From Streptantibioticus ferralitis (GTDB lineage: Bacteria; Actinomycetota; Actinomycetes; Streptomycetales; Streptomycetaceae), in contig NZ_JARHTQ010000018.1 of the NCBI RefSeq assembly GCF_029223525.1, positions 108,743 through 172,742 on the forward strand: DNA of 64,000 nt, in the 5' to 3' direction. The position numbers and the translations under genes were made by a program. Positions 10,201 through 17,930 of the stretch are shown one piece after another; position 1 is the first letter of the stretch, and every line of letters starts with the position of its first letter. The notes under the pieces were generated by a model. That model did not search any database. It was not told the DNA's origin and saw only the letters and a program-made list of their open reading frames with translations.

Positions 10201-11279
10201 CAGGCAGCGGCGACGGGTCAGGCGCGCCGCGCCTGGGGAGCCTCAGCCCGCAGGAACGTGCCACGCTGCTGCCCTCCCTGCTCGCGCCCATCCTGCAACA
10301 GACCACCGGCCTCACCGACCATCAGCTCGGCAACGACCAGCCGGTCGACATCGACTCGCTGACCGCCGTCGGGCTGCGCGTGCTGCTGCACAAACAACTC
10401 GGCGTGTCGGTACCCGCGGTCAAGCTGCAACGCAATCTCACCATGGCCGGGCTGGCCAGGCTGCTCGCGGACGAACTCGACCGGGCACCGGCCGACACCT
10501 TCCAGGACCTCGCCGTCCACGAGTTCGAGTCGGCTGACGGCCTGACCGTCTACGGCCATCTCAGCCTGCCGCCGGGGCCCGGGCCGCATCCGGCCGTCGT
10601 AGTGTGCACCGCGGGTCCGGGCGGGGCCTTGAACGCGGACGGCGACCCCGTACAGGTCAGCGAACACCCGCCGCTGCGGGCCGCGGGCTTCGCGGTCTTC
10701 ACCGTCGACCACCGCGGCGCCCCAGGGCACGGCCCCGACTTCGACGCCCGGGCGGAGATGGGCGGCCGCGACATCGACGACGTTCTCGCCGCCGCCGACT
10801 ACCTCGCAGGACTCCCCGAGATCGACGTCGCCCGCGTGAGTCTGCTGGGCACCAGTCGCGGCGGATACACCGCTCTCGCCGCGCTCGGGCGCGCACCGGA
10901 CCGCTGGCACCGGGCGGTTCTGCTCATGGGCCTTTACGATTCGGCGCTGCTCGTGGCGGCCGAGCGGGCACAGCCGGGCTCGCTCGTACCCTCCCGTCTC
11001 AGCCTCGGACCGGATCAACTGGCGTCCTACTTCGCAGCTCCGGAACGCCGGCCGCTGGCCTCGCTCGGCGATGTCACCTCCCCCATGCTCATCGTGCATG
11101 GTGAGGCTGACCGGCTCATCCCGGTTGAGCACGCCCGCGATCTGGCCGTCGAGGCGGAGCGACTGGGCCGGTCCGCGAGGCTGGTCACCGTGCCCGGCCT
11201 CGCGCACGACAGCAGGCACGATGGCAAGGAGTGGGACGCGCTCTGGCCCCGGATCGCCGACTTCCTCGCCGAGGACTGA
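4272..11279 (+). CDS. Single-module fully reducing type I PKS with C-terminal hydrolase
   Basis: A 2335-residue polyketide synthase; GTG start after GGAGGAG. Domains in order: KS about 22-447 (Cys196 in DTACSSS, His331, His368); AT about 540-840 (Ser636 in GHSVGE, YHS motif 735-737); DH about 905-1185 (His932, Asp1095); a structural KR half; ER about 1386-1705 (NADPH loop VHSAAGGVG near 1528); KR 1723-1905 (GGLGGLG, Ser1858, Tyr1871, Asn1875); ACP (DIDSLTA, Ser2029); and an alpha/beta hydrolase about 2090-2335 with GTSRGG (Ser2195), Asp2280 and His2312. All reductive sites look intact, so it should make a saturated chain. With one module and no loading domain, iterative use is likely. The hydrolase, resembling dienelactone-hydrolase or S9-peptidase folds rather than a standard thioesterase, probably releases the product. 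AT specificity cannot be read safely. A P450 lies downstream beyond an IS remnant. Confidence 0.93.
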   Translation: MASSTQPLDTADDRGTNRGWAEPIAIVGIGCRFPGGITDPRSFWELVVSGVDAITDIPADRWNADGFFDADSATPGRMFIRQGGFLRSALEEFDAGFFGMPPREAAALDPQQRLLLEVTWEAFEDAGIPPSSTAATDVGAFVGGFTFDAAGLAMADQNRHLLSVATPTGVSMTMLAARLSYTFDWQGPCFTLDTACSSSLVALHQACSALDRGECELAVAGGVNMMFLPVTTMAMAKGQFLSPDARCKSFDHRANGYVRSEGAGMVVLKPLSAAQRGGDRIHAVVRGTAVNHDGRTPGVPVPSIEAQRALIRRVFRATGVEPGSVGYYEAHGTGTAVGDPIEAAAIGDALDGSDRTHWMGSVKSNFGHTEAAAGVAGVIKASLCLEHGLIPPNVHLEKPNPDIPFDRLPLRVPTESVPFPKYDGPRRAGVNSFGVGGTNAHAILEEAPGVRSVGTGGTGGKDGGEPLLLPLSARSQGALRALADAYATLLEQPEAPALRRVAGAAARRRDHHSLRAFVVAADPEEAAGKLRQLGVAPQRTERRAVAFVYTGMGPQWWGMGRELLLEEPRFAEVVAACDATLERFGVSVREELLRDEAESRLTRTLYAQVANFVVQAGLTALWRDWGIEPAAIVGHSVGEVAAAHAAGVYTLEDALTVSFHRASLQSTLAGRGSMIAVGLPADELSPYLAEGVSVAAINSMTATTLAGGHEAVDAVAERLKAAGAAVTPLRVEVAYHSPQMDEIREALPAALAGIRPGRAQVPLYSTVTGDRVDGSELDGEYWWGNVRQPVRFADAFRRLLGQGPGAVLEVGPHPVLAAAVDEALTDRGTDAVRLASLRRDRPQRQQLLETLGSLYTAGATPNWERVHPGPPDHIDLPLYPWQRDRHWSESPASRQARLNLGGLSLGGRTVASATPIQNVELGTAEFPYLEDHRIGDDVIFPGAGYVEAALAMFPDDEPCFLEDIVFHRPLVLSPSSVTTLRVGYDPTRRQVSLHSRAQADDPDWALHTELRRSYLAGPALPPPRTDTLAEHTCSLPMLDHDEVYARLAAGDLNYGPAFRAVDRLWLREQTGEVFAEIDLDTVDPAGHRLHPVFLDAGLQAVFAGALVLGGPAAAGTYVPARIAELRYYRAPGQRLWVHGRDRHSTVPGRFECDLTLVTDHGEVVAEVVGLRAQRLADDGAVTTAPGQRLYYEHAWRPEPLDRTGDAEGTWILVGSSATAAGLERRLTASGGTVMRTDPAEEDWPERVKGCRGVVYVADHRTADAPVCAPVAEPLRLVQAMPVAEVPLFIVTAGTQSVSPEDQTTDPFAAALWGFGRVVNAERPELRCRLIDIDAGAEDALLDELLHDGLDEVALRGDTRHIRRLEPAGDLSPLHQVNTRTDITPVRLGVLRTTADNLRFAASLRREPGPTEVEIEVAYVGVNFKDVLKVTGLLAPQAMEGSHSRETLGLECSGTVVRVGEDVTDLVPGDEVFAHSRALFASHVTLDAVRVVRKPARLSPAQAASLLPVVTAYLSLIRMARVRAGDRVLVHSAAGGVGLAAVRIAARLGAEVFATAGSRTRREFLRDQGLAHVADSRSTAFADDVLRWTGGEGVDVIVNSLPGEMIHHNLRVLRTFGHFVELGKPGTDTGPAQRAMTHHSFDYDQMMALRPEDVRTSMREVAALFEKGVIAPLPVTELPADQVDKAMLAMGGPDHLGKIVVRLSGEPVTVPASSLTGSPVRPDATYVLIGGLGGLGRTVARWLAERGAGHLVLVGRSGVATAEAERALAELTGQGVEVRVEKADVADRNQVAALLARIRTTMPPIRGIVHAAADFDDAVLSDTDAARLVAATRPKADGAWNLHLETRPDTLDFFLLFSSVGAQLGSVALGAYATANEFLNALARYRSARGLPATSIGWGMIDDVGVAVSGNGEVGSFLRRNGHVGLSPARFVTELETVLRTRPVEASVADIDWPHWARANPQLASLPRVRSVVPAGAAGSGDGSGAPRLGSLSPQERATLLPSLLAPILQQTTGLTDHQLGNDQPVDIDSLTAVGLRVLLHKQLGVSVPAVKLQRNLTMAGLARLLADELDRAPADTFQDLAVHEFESADGLTVYGHLSLPPGPGPHPAVVVCTAGPGGALNADGDPVQVSEHPPLRAAGFAVFTVDHRGAPGHGPDFDARAEMGGRDIDDVLAAADYLAGLPEIDVARVSLLGTSRGGYTALAALGRAPDRWHRAVLLMGLYDSALLVAAERAQPGSLVPSRLSLGPDQLASYFAAPERRPLASLGDVTSPMLIVHGEADRLIPVEHARDLAVEAERLGRSARLVTVPGLAHDSRHDGKEWDALWPRIADFLAED

Positions 11280-11394
11280 CGAACGCCGAAGGCCTCCGTC
11301 CCGTCGCGAGGAGTGCGGGTGCCGGTACTGCGCCTGCCGAGAACGTCATCCATACAGCTCAGGGGCTTGTTCGGTGCTGCGGCAGGATGAGCAC

Positions 11395-12045
11395 TCGTGT
11401 TGCTTCGTCTCGCCTGTCTGACCGTCAGCAACGCGTCGCCGCGCTGCGGCCGCTACCGATGAGCGACCGCGACAAGGACGCGGAGATCCTCGCCCTGCAC
11501 CACCGGATCACGGTCCTTGAGCGGCAACTCGGTGCGGACCGGGTCAAGTTCGCCTCAGAAGACCGGTGTGGGTGCCGGACGCGGCAAGAGCCGCCGAACT
11601 GCTGGTGCTGCAACCGGGTCCTGGGCAGTACAGCAGGCGAGAAACCTCGCCGTCGAGTTGGGGGTACGGGCCGACTCCCTACGCTTCCTGCTCCGCGACC
11701 GGGACGCGAGTTACAGCGAGTCCTTCGATGCGGTCTTCGAGGCTGAGGACGTGGAGGTCGTCGAGGCGCCTCCCCGTGCTCCGCGGGCGAACGCCCACTG
11801 CGAACGGGTCATCGGAACCCTGCGGCGCAAGGTCCTCGACCACCTGTTGACATGGAACGAGACCCACGCCGGCAGATCCTCGATGCCTACGCCCGGCACT
11901 ACAACCGCCATCGCCCGCACCAAGCTCGGGGACAACTCCCTCCCCTCGCCCGAGAGCACCCAGCGCCCATGACCGCCCCGGCCGCCCACCGACTCCTGCG
12001 CACCCGGGTGCTCGGCGGCGTGATCAGCGACCAGCAGCAACAATT
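11395..12045 (+). pseudogene. Decayed integrase-core transposase
   Basis: The N-terminal part reads LRPLPMSDRDKDAEILALHH, matching the start of the transposase at 22096. A central deletion is followed by FLLRDRDASYSESFDAVFE, a DDE-type Asp region, and then by NAHCERVIGTLRRKVLDHLL. A frameshift near 11860 moves the C-terminal part (YARHYNRHRPHQARG and LRTRVLGGVISD) to another frame. It is inactive. It lies between the PKS and the P450 genes, so it may have split a former operon. Confidence 0.8.
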
Positions 12046-12122
12046 TTCCGAACGGCACACGTGTGGCGCGGGTAAGTTGACGATGTTGCCGATGTTCGAT
12101 CAGGAAGGGACTAAGAAAGTCG

Positions 12123-13301
12123 ATGGCCCCCACACTTCCCCGTACCGATCTCGACCTGTTCAGCGACGATGTCCTCGCCGATCCCTATCCTGTCTATGCG
12201 GATCTGAGGGCCCAAGCGAGCGCGATCTTCCTTGAGCGACACGGCGCGTGGGCGATACCCCGCTATGACGGTGTCCGCGAGGCGCTGTCGAACTGGCGGG
12301 TCTTCTCCTCCGCGCGAGGGGTCGCTCTCAATGACGCGATGAACTCGGCCCAGCAGGGCACGGTGCTGGCCTCCGACCCACCTGAGCACCGCGCCCTCCG
12401 CTCCGTGCTCTCCGAGCAGCTCGCACCCCGTGGGCTGCAGCGGCTGCGGGGCGATCTGGAACGCTCGGCCACCCAACTCGTCGATGCCTTGGTCGAGAGA
12501 GACTCGTTCGACGCCGTCACCGATCTGGCCCAGGTGTTCCCGCTCGCTGTCGTCGCCGACCTCGTCGGGATTCCGGACTCGGTGCGGAACCGTTTGCTCT
12601 CCTGGGCCGACGCGAGCTTCACCGCCTTCGGCCCGCTGAACGATCGGACTCGGAAGAGCTGGGAGGCGCGCAAGGAGATGTTCCGCTGGTGCCGTTCCGT
12701 GCGCGCGAGCGAACTCGCTCCCGGCAGCATGGGACGCGCGATCTTCGAGGCCGCTGACGCGGGAATCATTGACCACGCATCGTGCGCTCCCCTGCTCTCG
12801 GCCTACACCACCGCAGGTATCGACACCACCGTTCATGCGCTCTCCCATGCCGTCCTCATGTTCGCCGAGAACCCTGATCAGTGGGACCTCGTCCGCGACG
12901 GCGATGTCGATGTCCTCGATGCCTTCGACGAGGTCCTGCGACACGATTCGCCGGTGCAGGCCTTTACCCGCGTGACCACGACGAGCGTCGACTTTGAGGA
13001 CGTTACGGTCCCGGCCGGCGAACGTGTGGTGCTGTTGTTCGGGTCCGGCAACCGCGACGAGCGCCACTACACCGATCCGGACCGCTTCGACGTGACCCGC
13101 AAGCCCAGCGACCATCTGTCCTTCGGCCGAGGAGTTCACTCGTGCGCCGGACAGGGGCTGGCTCGAATGGAGGCGTCCGCGGTCCTCTCGGCCCTCGCGC
13201 GACGGGTGCGACGGTGGCATGTCGGCGCTCCGGTCCGACACGTCAACAACGTGCTGCGGGGGTTGGCGAGCCTTCCGGTCGAACAGGTCGAACTCGCCTG
13301 A
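12123..13301 (+). CDS. Cytochrome P450
   Basis: A 392-residue bacterial class I P450 of normal length. Hallmarks: the I-helix AGIDTT (231-236), which carries the oxygen-activating acid/Thr pair; the ExxR motif E270-R273; and the heme loop SFGRGVHSCAGQGLAR with the thiolate ligand Cys341. The opening DLFSDDVLADPYPVYADLRA is typical of actinomycete P450s. It needs ferredoxin and ferredoxin reductase, neither of which is nearby. It may hydroxylate the product of the PKS at 4272, but the two genes are 843 bases apart with an IS remnant between them, so this is only an inference. Confidence 0.95.
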   Translation: MAPTLPRTDLDLFSDDVLADPYPVYADLRAQASAIFLERHGAWAIPRYDGVREALSNWRVFSSARGVALNDAMNSAQQGTVLASDPPEHRALRSVLSEQLAPRGLQRLRGDLERSATQLVDALVERDSFDAVTDLAQVFPLAVVADLVGIPDSVRNRLLSWADASFTAFGPLNDRTRKSWEARKEMFRWCRSVRASELAPGSMGRAIFEAADAGIIDHASCAPLLSAYTTAGIDTTVHALSHAVLMFAENPDQWDLVRDGDVDVLDAFDEVLRHDSPVQAFTRVTTTSVDFEDVTVPAGERVVLLFGSGNRDERHYTDPDRFDVTRKPSDHLSFGRGVHSCAGQGLARMEASAVLSALARRVRRWHVGAPVRHVNNVLRGLASLPVEQVELA

Positions 13302-13316
13302 CCTACGACTCGGTGA

Positions 13317-13650
13317 TCAGGTTGAAGACGGTCGCAGGCGCCCACGAGCCGGCTCAAGGAGATCTGCGACGACGAACCGATGGACGGTGTGTCGGCGAAT
13401 GGTTGCGGTGGTGGCCTTGGCCTGGAACGCGGAGGCCAACGCGCCCGCGGCGCGTAGCAGGTTGTAGCTGATCGCCCAGCAGGTCAGCCAGGCCGCATTG
13501 GCGTTGAAGTGGCCGGAGGGCAGGTGGGCCGGCGGCCTGCCCTCACCGTCGGCGATGACCTGTTCGATGATCGCGTGGTGGCGGTGGGCCCGCTCGGCCT
13601 GGAGCATCTCGAAGGGGCTGTCGGTGAAGACATACGAAGGCTTGAGCGTC
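13317..13650 (-). pseudogene. C-terminal fragment of an IS1380-type transposase
   Basis: The minus strand reads TDSPFEMLQAERAHRHHAI, then IIEQVIADGEG and FNANAAWLTCWAISYNLLRA, with ATTATIR near the end. This is the C-terminal region of IS1380-family transposases. The N-terminal two thirds are absent. Confidence 0.72.
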
Positions 13651-13660
13651 CGGGCAGACT

Positions 13661-13690
13661 CCTCCACGAGTACCAACATGCGGCCTGACC
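13661..13690 (+). mobile_element. Short 3' tail of an integrase-core transposase
   Basis: Thirty bases encode LLHEYQHAA and a stop, the same C-terminal tail as at 23158-23188, 23360-23388 and 54370-54397. Only the end of the gene remains. Confidence 0.55.
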
Positions 13691-14409
13691 CCGGTGGATG
13701 AGGTTCTCGGCAAGGGCACCGTTCGGCTTTGACGCTTCGGCAGCCGCCACGCCACGCAGACCTTCGCCACGACCACCATCGTGCTGTAGGAGCCGAGGAG
13801 TGTTGGCTCACTCATTGCCCGTGCGGGCACCCCCCTGCACCTGGCCACGCCCGAGACGGAGCTGGACGCGGAGCTTTTCACGGCCGTGACCGAGGAACTG
13901 GGCGACGTCGTCCTCGGCCCGCCCGGCATGCCCCCTGCCGACCTGACCCACCCGGGGCAGTAGCCGGCCGAAAGACCTCCGAGGCCGCCCCGGTGTGCTC
14001 TCATTGGGCTCCCCGGGGCGGCCTCGGCCTTCGCCAAACCCGACCAACGCTGCTGACGAAACGTCAAGATCAAGCATTGGCACGAACCACGGACTCGGTC
14101 CTGCGCGGCCCGCTCGCCGCCTCGGACCCGGCCCCCCGAAGTGACCCGAAACCGCCTGGAGCCTTCCGTGGCCGCCGGCCCCCAGAGCCCCCCGTGCCCC
14201 CGGAGCCTTCCGTGGCCCCCGGACCCTCCGGGCGCGGGATCACGCGAGGCCGGTTGCCAGGAGCCCAGCCGGCTTGGCCGGGGTGGAATGGACAGCGCAT
14301 CGAAAGATGCTATTGATTTATGCCCATGTCGCCTGATGCCAGCTTTCACGCATCCTCCGCCAACGCGGATCGCCCCCGTTCCGCTTCTCTCCAGACCCGC
14401 GAGGTCCCC
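13691..14409. other. Intergenic stretch with a coding-like remnant
   Basis: No complete gene. Plus-strand positions about 13815-13964 read RAGTPLHLATPETELDAELF followed by TAVTEELGDVVLG and a stop at TAG. This looks like the C-terminal end of a lost protein, family unknown. A strong hairpin follows. The segment 14080-14320 has only low-quality open frames. Confidence 0.4.
13979..14027. terminator. Perfect 15-bp stem terminator
   Basis: Arms 13979-13993 and 14013-14027 are perfect 15-base complements with a 19-base loop. It lies just after the stop of the coding-like remnant near 13964 and upstream of the membrane-protein gene. Confidence 0.7.
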
Positions 14410-15441
14410 ATGCACACCCCAGCGTCCACTCCCACGGCCGAGCCGCAGGGCAGCACAGCCATACGCAGGCCCCAGGTGGCTCCCCCGGCGAGACCGCCGG
14501 TCCGGTCCTGGCTGCAGCCGGTTGTGATCGCACTGGTCGTGGTCGCCGCGTTCATCAGCTGCTACGTGGGTTTGGCGCGCGCGGCGAAGCCTCACCAGAT
14601 TCCGGTCGGCGTCGTCGGCAGCGAGCTGTCTACCCAGATCCAGCAGGCCCTCGGCGACAGCATCGACGTCCGCTCCGAGCCCGGCGGGACCGCAGCCGAC
14701 CAGGCGCTCAGGCACCGGGACGTCGTCGCGGTCCTGACGCCACAGGGGACCGGCAGGGTGTCGCTCGAGGTCGCCGGCGCCAACGGGCTGTCGACGACCA
14801 CCGCTGTGGAGAATCTCGTCTCCGCCTACGCCCACGGCGCCGGCGAGACCGTGACCGTGCACGACGGCGTGCCGCTCGCCCGCTACGACAGCCGGGGCCT
14901 GGCGGGTTTCTACGTCGCCTTCGGGGTCACGCTCTCCGGCTTCGTCCTGGCACAGAACATCCTGGGGCTGTCCAGGCTCCTGCACCTGCGCCACCGCTTC
15001 ACGGTCATGGCCGGTTTCGCGGTCGTGGCCGGCAGCATCGCCGCGGCCCTCGCCGGGCCGGTACTGGGAGCGGTGCCGGCTCCCTTCATCCCCTTGACGG
15101 TGGCCCTGGCCCTGCTCACCGCTGCTGCCGCCTTCACCACCAAGCTCCTCGGCACCCTCTTCAGCTCGGTGGGGATTCCCATGGCCACCCTGCTGCTGCT
15201 CACCGTCGGAAACTCGACGAGCGGCGCCTCCGTCGGAGCCGACCTGCTTCCCAGCGTCGCCCGGTCCGTCTCGGGCATCCTGCCGCCGGGGGCCGCGGTT
15301 CGCGCGATCACCGATCTGAGCTACTTCAACGGCGCCCACTCCGTCGTCCCGCTGCTCACGCTCGCCGCTTGGGCCGTCGGCCCGGCGCTGTTGGTGTGGG
15401 CGCGCTCCGCCTTGGCCACGTCCAGAAGCCGACGAGGGTAG
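14410..15441 (+). CDS. Polytopic membrane protein, ABC-2 permease / YhgE-Pip-like
   Basis: A 343-residue protein from ATG 14410 (GCGAGG upstream); an ATG at 14320 would add 30 residues and lacks a ribosome site. A proline-rich N-terminus leads to TM1 (about 35-57, VVIALVVVAAFISCYVGLA). An extracytoplasmic domain follows (IPVGVVGSELSTQIQQALGD), then about five closely spaced TM helices, among them FYVAFGVTLSGFVLAQNILG and PVLGAVPAPFIPLTVALALL. This layout resembles single-polypeptide ABC-2-type or YhgE/Pip-type permeases. No ATPase gene is adjacent, so a transport role is unproven. Confidence 0.75.
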   Translation: MHTPASTPTAEPQGSTAIRRPQVAPPARPPVRSWLQPVVIALVVVAAFISCYVGLARAAKPHQIPVGVVGSELSTQIQQALGDSIDVRSEPGGTAADQALRHRDVVAVLTPQGTGRVSLEVAGANGLSTTTAVENLVSAYAHGAGETVTVHDGVPLARYDSRGLAGFYVAFGVTLSGFVLAQNILGLSRLLHLRHRFTVMAGFAVVAGSIAAALAGPVLGAVPAPFIPLTVALALLTAAAAFTTKLLGTLFSSVGIPMATLLLLTVGNSTSGASVGADLLPSVARSVSGILPPGAAVRAITDLSYFNGAHSVVPLLTLAAWAVGPALLVWARSALATSRSRRG

Positions 15442-15558
15442 CCAGGCGGCAGCCAGGGCGCACCTCCTTCGCGGCAAGGATCATCGAGGCACCGATGACG
15501 GCGCCTCGATGGTGTCGCGATTGCAGCGACGGAAATAATATACGAAGCAGCGTTACAT

Positions 15559-16040
15559 ATGTCACAGCTGCGAGGTATCAGCGTGATCTGGTCAGCCCTC
15601 GACCGCTACGGCGTGGACCCGGCCCCCGGCGGACTGGCGTTCGTCCAGGAGCTCATCGACACGATCGCCGCGGCACTGACCGACTTCAGTTCCGCACGGG
15701 CCCAGGCTTGGCCCACGATCGACGCGGAACACTTCGAGATCCACGCACTCGGGGACACCTGGGCCGAGGTGACCGAGGGAACGGCCAGCGCATGGGAGCG
15801 CGCACGCTACGAATGGGATCCGACCGGGGACGAGGTCACCATCACCACGCTCGACTCGAAAGCCTTCGGACCCGGCGGCGGATGGGTGTTCAAGATGACC
15901 CCCACGGCGACGGCTCCCGCATCGACATCCAACCGGACAGGCACCCCAGCACTTTCAACGGCAAGGTCCTGGCCTCGGTGCTCCCGTTCGCCGGGTCGGT
16001 GGTCCGCAGGTCCTTCAAGGGCCCTCTGAACGGCAAGTGA
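15559..16040 (+). pseudogene. Chimera of a CGNR N-terminus and a frameshifted SRPBCC protein
   Basis: The first 30 codons (IWSALDRYGVDPAPGGLAFVQ...) match the start of the CGNR protein at 41337 (VRYGLQPAPGELAFVQ). After about residue 45 the sequence becomes an SRPBCC/polyketide-cyclase-like protein (GDTWAEVTEGTASAWERARY, then GGGWVFKMTP). A frameshift near 15900 puts the remainder (GSRIDIQPDRHPSTFNGKVL through RRSFKGPLNGK) in the next frame, ending at 16040. A deletion joined two unrelated genes; neither half is complete. Confidence 0.75.
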
Positions 16041-16099
16041 CCCTCTCCCGACTGAGGGTCGTCCACGGGAGTGAGCTTTTCACCAGGAGGCACAACAGC

Positions 16100-16819
16100 A
16101 TGAGTTCCCTTCTCAACGAGGCCATCGAAGCCCATGGCGGCATGGACCGCTGGCGCCGGTTCAGCACCGGGCGCGCCACCATCGTCAGCGGGGGCGACAT
16201 GTTCGCCATCAAAGGGATGCCACAGGACCCGACGCCCCGCGAGATGACGGTCTCTCTGCACGAGGAGCACGCCTCGGTCGCCCCGTTCGGTGCTCCCGAC
16301 CAGCGGACCGACTTCACCCCGGGCCGCGTCGCCGTCGAGAAGACCGACGGGGCCGTCGTCGCGGAGCGCTTCGAGCCGCGCAGGTCCTTCGACGGCCACG
16401 TCCTGGAGACGCCCTGGGACCCCCTGGACCGGGCGTACTTCAACGGGTACGCCCTGTGGACGTACCTCACCACGCCCTTCCTGCTGGCCATGCCCGGGGT
16501 CGAGGTCGAGGAGATCCAGCCCTGGGTGGAATCCGGTGAGGAATGGCGCGGACTGCGCGCGACCTTTCCTGCCATGATCGCCAGTCACAGCACCCGCCAG
16601 GACTTCTACTTCGGCCCGGACCGGCTGCTGCGCCGCCACGACTACCACGTGGACATCGCCGGCGGCTTCGCCGCCGCGCAGTACGTCTACGACATCGTCG
16701 AGGCCGACGGCATCCGACTGCCGACCCGTCGCCGGGCCTACCGCCGCGACGAGGATCTGCGGGCGATCACGAGCCAGGTCATGGTGTCCATCGACCTCAG
16801 CGACTTCCACTTCGCCTGA
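16100..16819 (+). CDS. Conserved protein of unknown function
   Basis: A 239-residue protein; ATG 16100 follows a perfect AGGAGG. Sequence such as LLNEAIEAHGGMDRWRRFST, YFNGYALWTYLTTPFLLAMP and DFYFGPDRLLRRHDYHVDIA is alternating and beta-rich. It resembles conserved uncharacterised actinobacterial proteins, some predicted to fold like lipoprotein carriers. No signal peptide or membrane segment is visible, so it is probably cytoplasmic. It follows the SRPBCC remnant closely and may once have shared its transcript. Confidence 0.7.
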   Translation: MSSLLNEAIEAHGGMDRWRRFSTGRATIVSGGDMFAIKGMPQDPTPREMTVSLHEEHASVAPFGAPDQRTDFTPGRVAVEKTDGAVVAERFEPRRSFDGHVLETPWDPLDRAYFNGYALWTYLTTPFLLAMPGVEVEEIQPWVESGEEWRGLRATFPAMIASHSTRQDFYFGPDRLLRRHDYHVDIAGGFAAAQYVYDIVEADGIRLPTRRRAYRRDEDLRAITSQVMVSIDLSDFHFA

Positions 16820-16889
16820 GGCCGCCGGCAGACGGCCGGCGGCAACGCAATTCGCCCATCGGAAACCCCTACGGGACTTGGAGGAAAAC

Positions 16890-17048
16890 ATGCCCGTCGC
16901 AAAGGCACGCGCAAACTGGAAGGGCGACATCCCCAGCGGATCCGGCGCTTTCACCGCCGGAGACAGCATCAGCGGAGGCGTCACCTACAAGTCCCGCTTC
17001 GAGGCGCCGTTCGCTGGGCCCAGCCGGGATGACGGGTACGGACTTTGA
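16890..17048 (+). pseudogene. N-terminal fragment of an OsmC-family peroxidase
   Basis: After TTGGAGGAAAAC an ATG opens MPVAKARANWKGDIPSGSG and TAGDSISGGVTYKSRFEAPF, the canonical start of OsmC-type organic hydroperoxide reductases. Homology stops near residue 42, before both redox cysteines, and the frame ends at 17048. Truncated and surely inactive. Confidence 0.75.
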
Positions 17049-17407
17049 GTCCGCCGGCCTTCGACGTCGTGAGCTCGTAGGCCTCGTTGAGCTCGTGGAC
17101 ATCGGCGCCGCGCTTCTCCGCGAGGTAGATGGCTTCATCGATGTCGAGTGGCAGCGTTTATACACCGGTTCCGACGGCGGTTGATGATCAGCCCAACTCG
17201 GATTGTTGATGAGAAGTGGTGGCACTGCCGGTTGCTTCCCGGCATCTACGCCACCACGGAACTGACGGTTCAGCCGGACGCATTCGGGAAAGCGCCGGCC
17301 AGCCAGCCGTGAGATGCCAGCATCGGACCGCAGGTTTGGGGGCCCGGACGCCCGGCGGTGCCCGGAGCGAGTCAGCTCAGGACGATGCGGTTCTCGGTCA
17401 CGCGTTC
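17049..17407. other. Stretch with an unidentified minus-strand remnant
   Basis: On the minus strand, about 17158-17000 reads LDIDEAIYLAEKRGADVHEL, then NEAYELTTSKAGGLKVRTRH, which looks like real coding sequence. It has a stop upstream and no start, and runs into the OsmC fragment. The family is not recognised. Nothing else is supported to 17407. Confidence 0.35.
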
Positions 17408-17617
17408 TCAGCTCTGAACGCGTCGGTCGTAGTTCATTTGGTGCGCCCGGATTTCGTCCGCGTTGTTGACTGTCCAGTCGTACAACCGACCGAACGGCTC
17501 CCGCAGGGATTCGCCGAGCGGAGTGAGGGAGTACTCGACTCCGACCGGCGAGGTCGGCAGCACGCGGCGCACGACCATCCCGTTGCGTTCCAGGCGGCGC
17601 AGGGTCTGGGTCAAGAA
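17408..17617 (-). pseudogene. C-terminal fragment of an HxlR regulator
   Basis: LTQTLRRLERNGMVVRRVLP followed by YSLTPLGESLREPFGRLYDW is the second half of an HxlR winged helix. The first half, which carries the N-terminal Cys and the recognition helix, is missing; upstream codons are unrelated. Compare the intact HxlR gene at 52197. Confidence 0.75.
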
Positions 17618-17711
17618 GCAGGCAACGCTGCACCCCGACCGTCGGGGCGCTGAAGCAGAATGCCCCGCCCGGCGCTTCGGGGGTTGAACGCCTGACGGGG
17701 CCGATTGGGTG

Positions 17712-17930
17712 TCAGAGCAAGACTGTATGGGCTCCCTGGCACTCCTGCCGTTCACAGAGCACAGTCACGCCCCAGCCCGCTTCGGGATGGACGCTGACGT
17801 TCGATTCCTTGCAGACGCGGCAAGCCAGTTGTTTGAACTCCGCCAAGATGTTCCGAATCCTAGTGGTTTGCCCCCCTTGCATGGCTCGCACCAGGAGAGT
17901 CCGCATGCGTGAATCCTCGATCGGGGTCAT
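17712..17930 (-). CDS. Small protein, last gene of a small-protein operon
   Basis: A 72-residue protein starting MTPIEDSRMRTLLVRAMQGG and containing FKQLACRVCKESNVSV and VLCERQECQGAH, two cysteine pairs that could bind a metal. Its ATG overlaps the stop of the preceding 34-residue gene (ATGA), implying translational coupling. Base composition is less G+C-rich than its neighbours, and the style recalls small proteins of actinophages or integrative elements. Function unknown. Confidence 0.55.
   Translation of the reverse strand: MTPIEDSRMRTLLVRAMQGGQTTRIRNILAEFKQLACRVCKESNVSVHPEAGWGVTVLCERQECQGAHTVLL

Noticed and set aside
13543..15477. A 644-codon minus-strand frame across the membrane-protein gene
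   Set aside because: It is antisense to a protein with clear TM helices; composition is typical of the complementary frame in high-G+C DNA.
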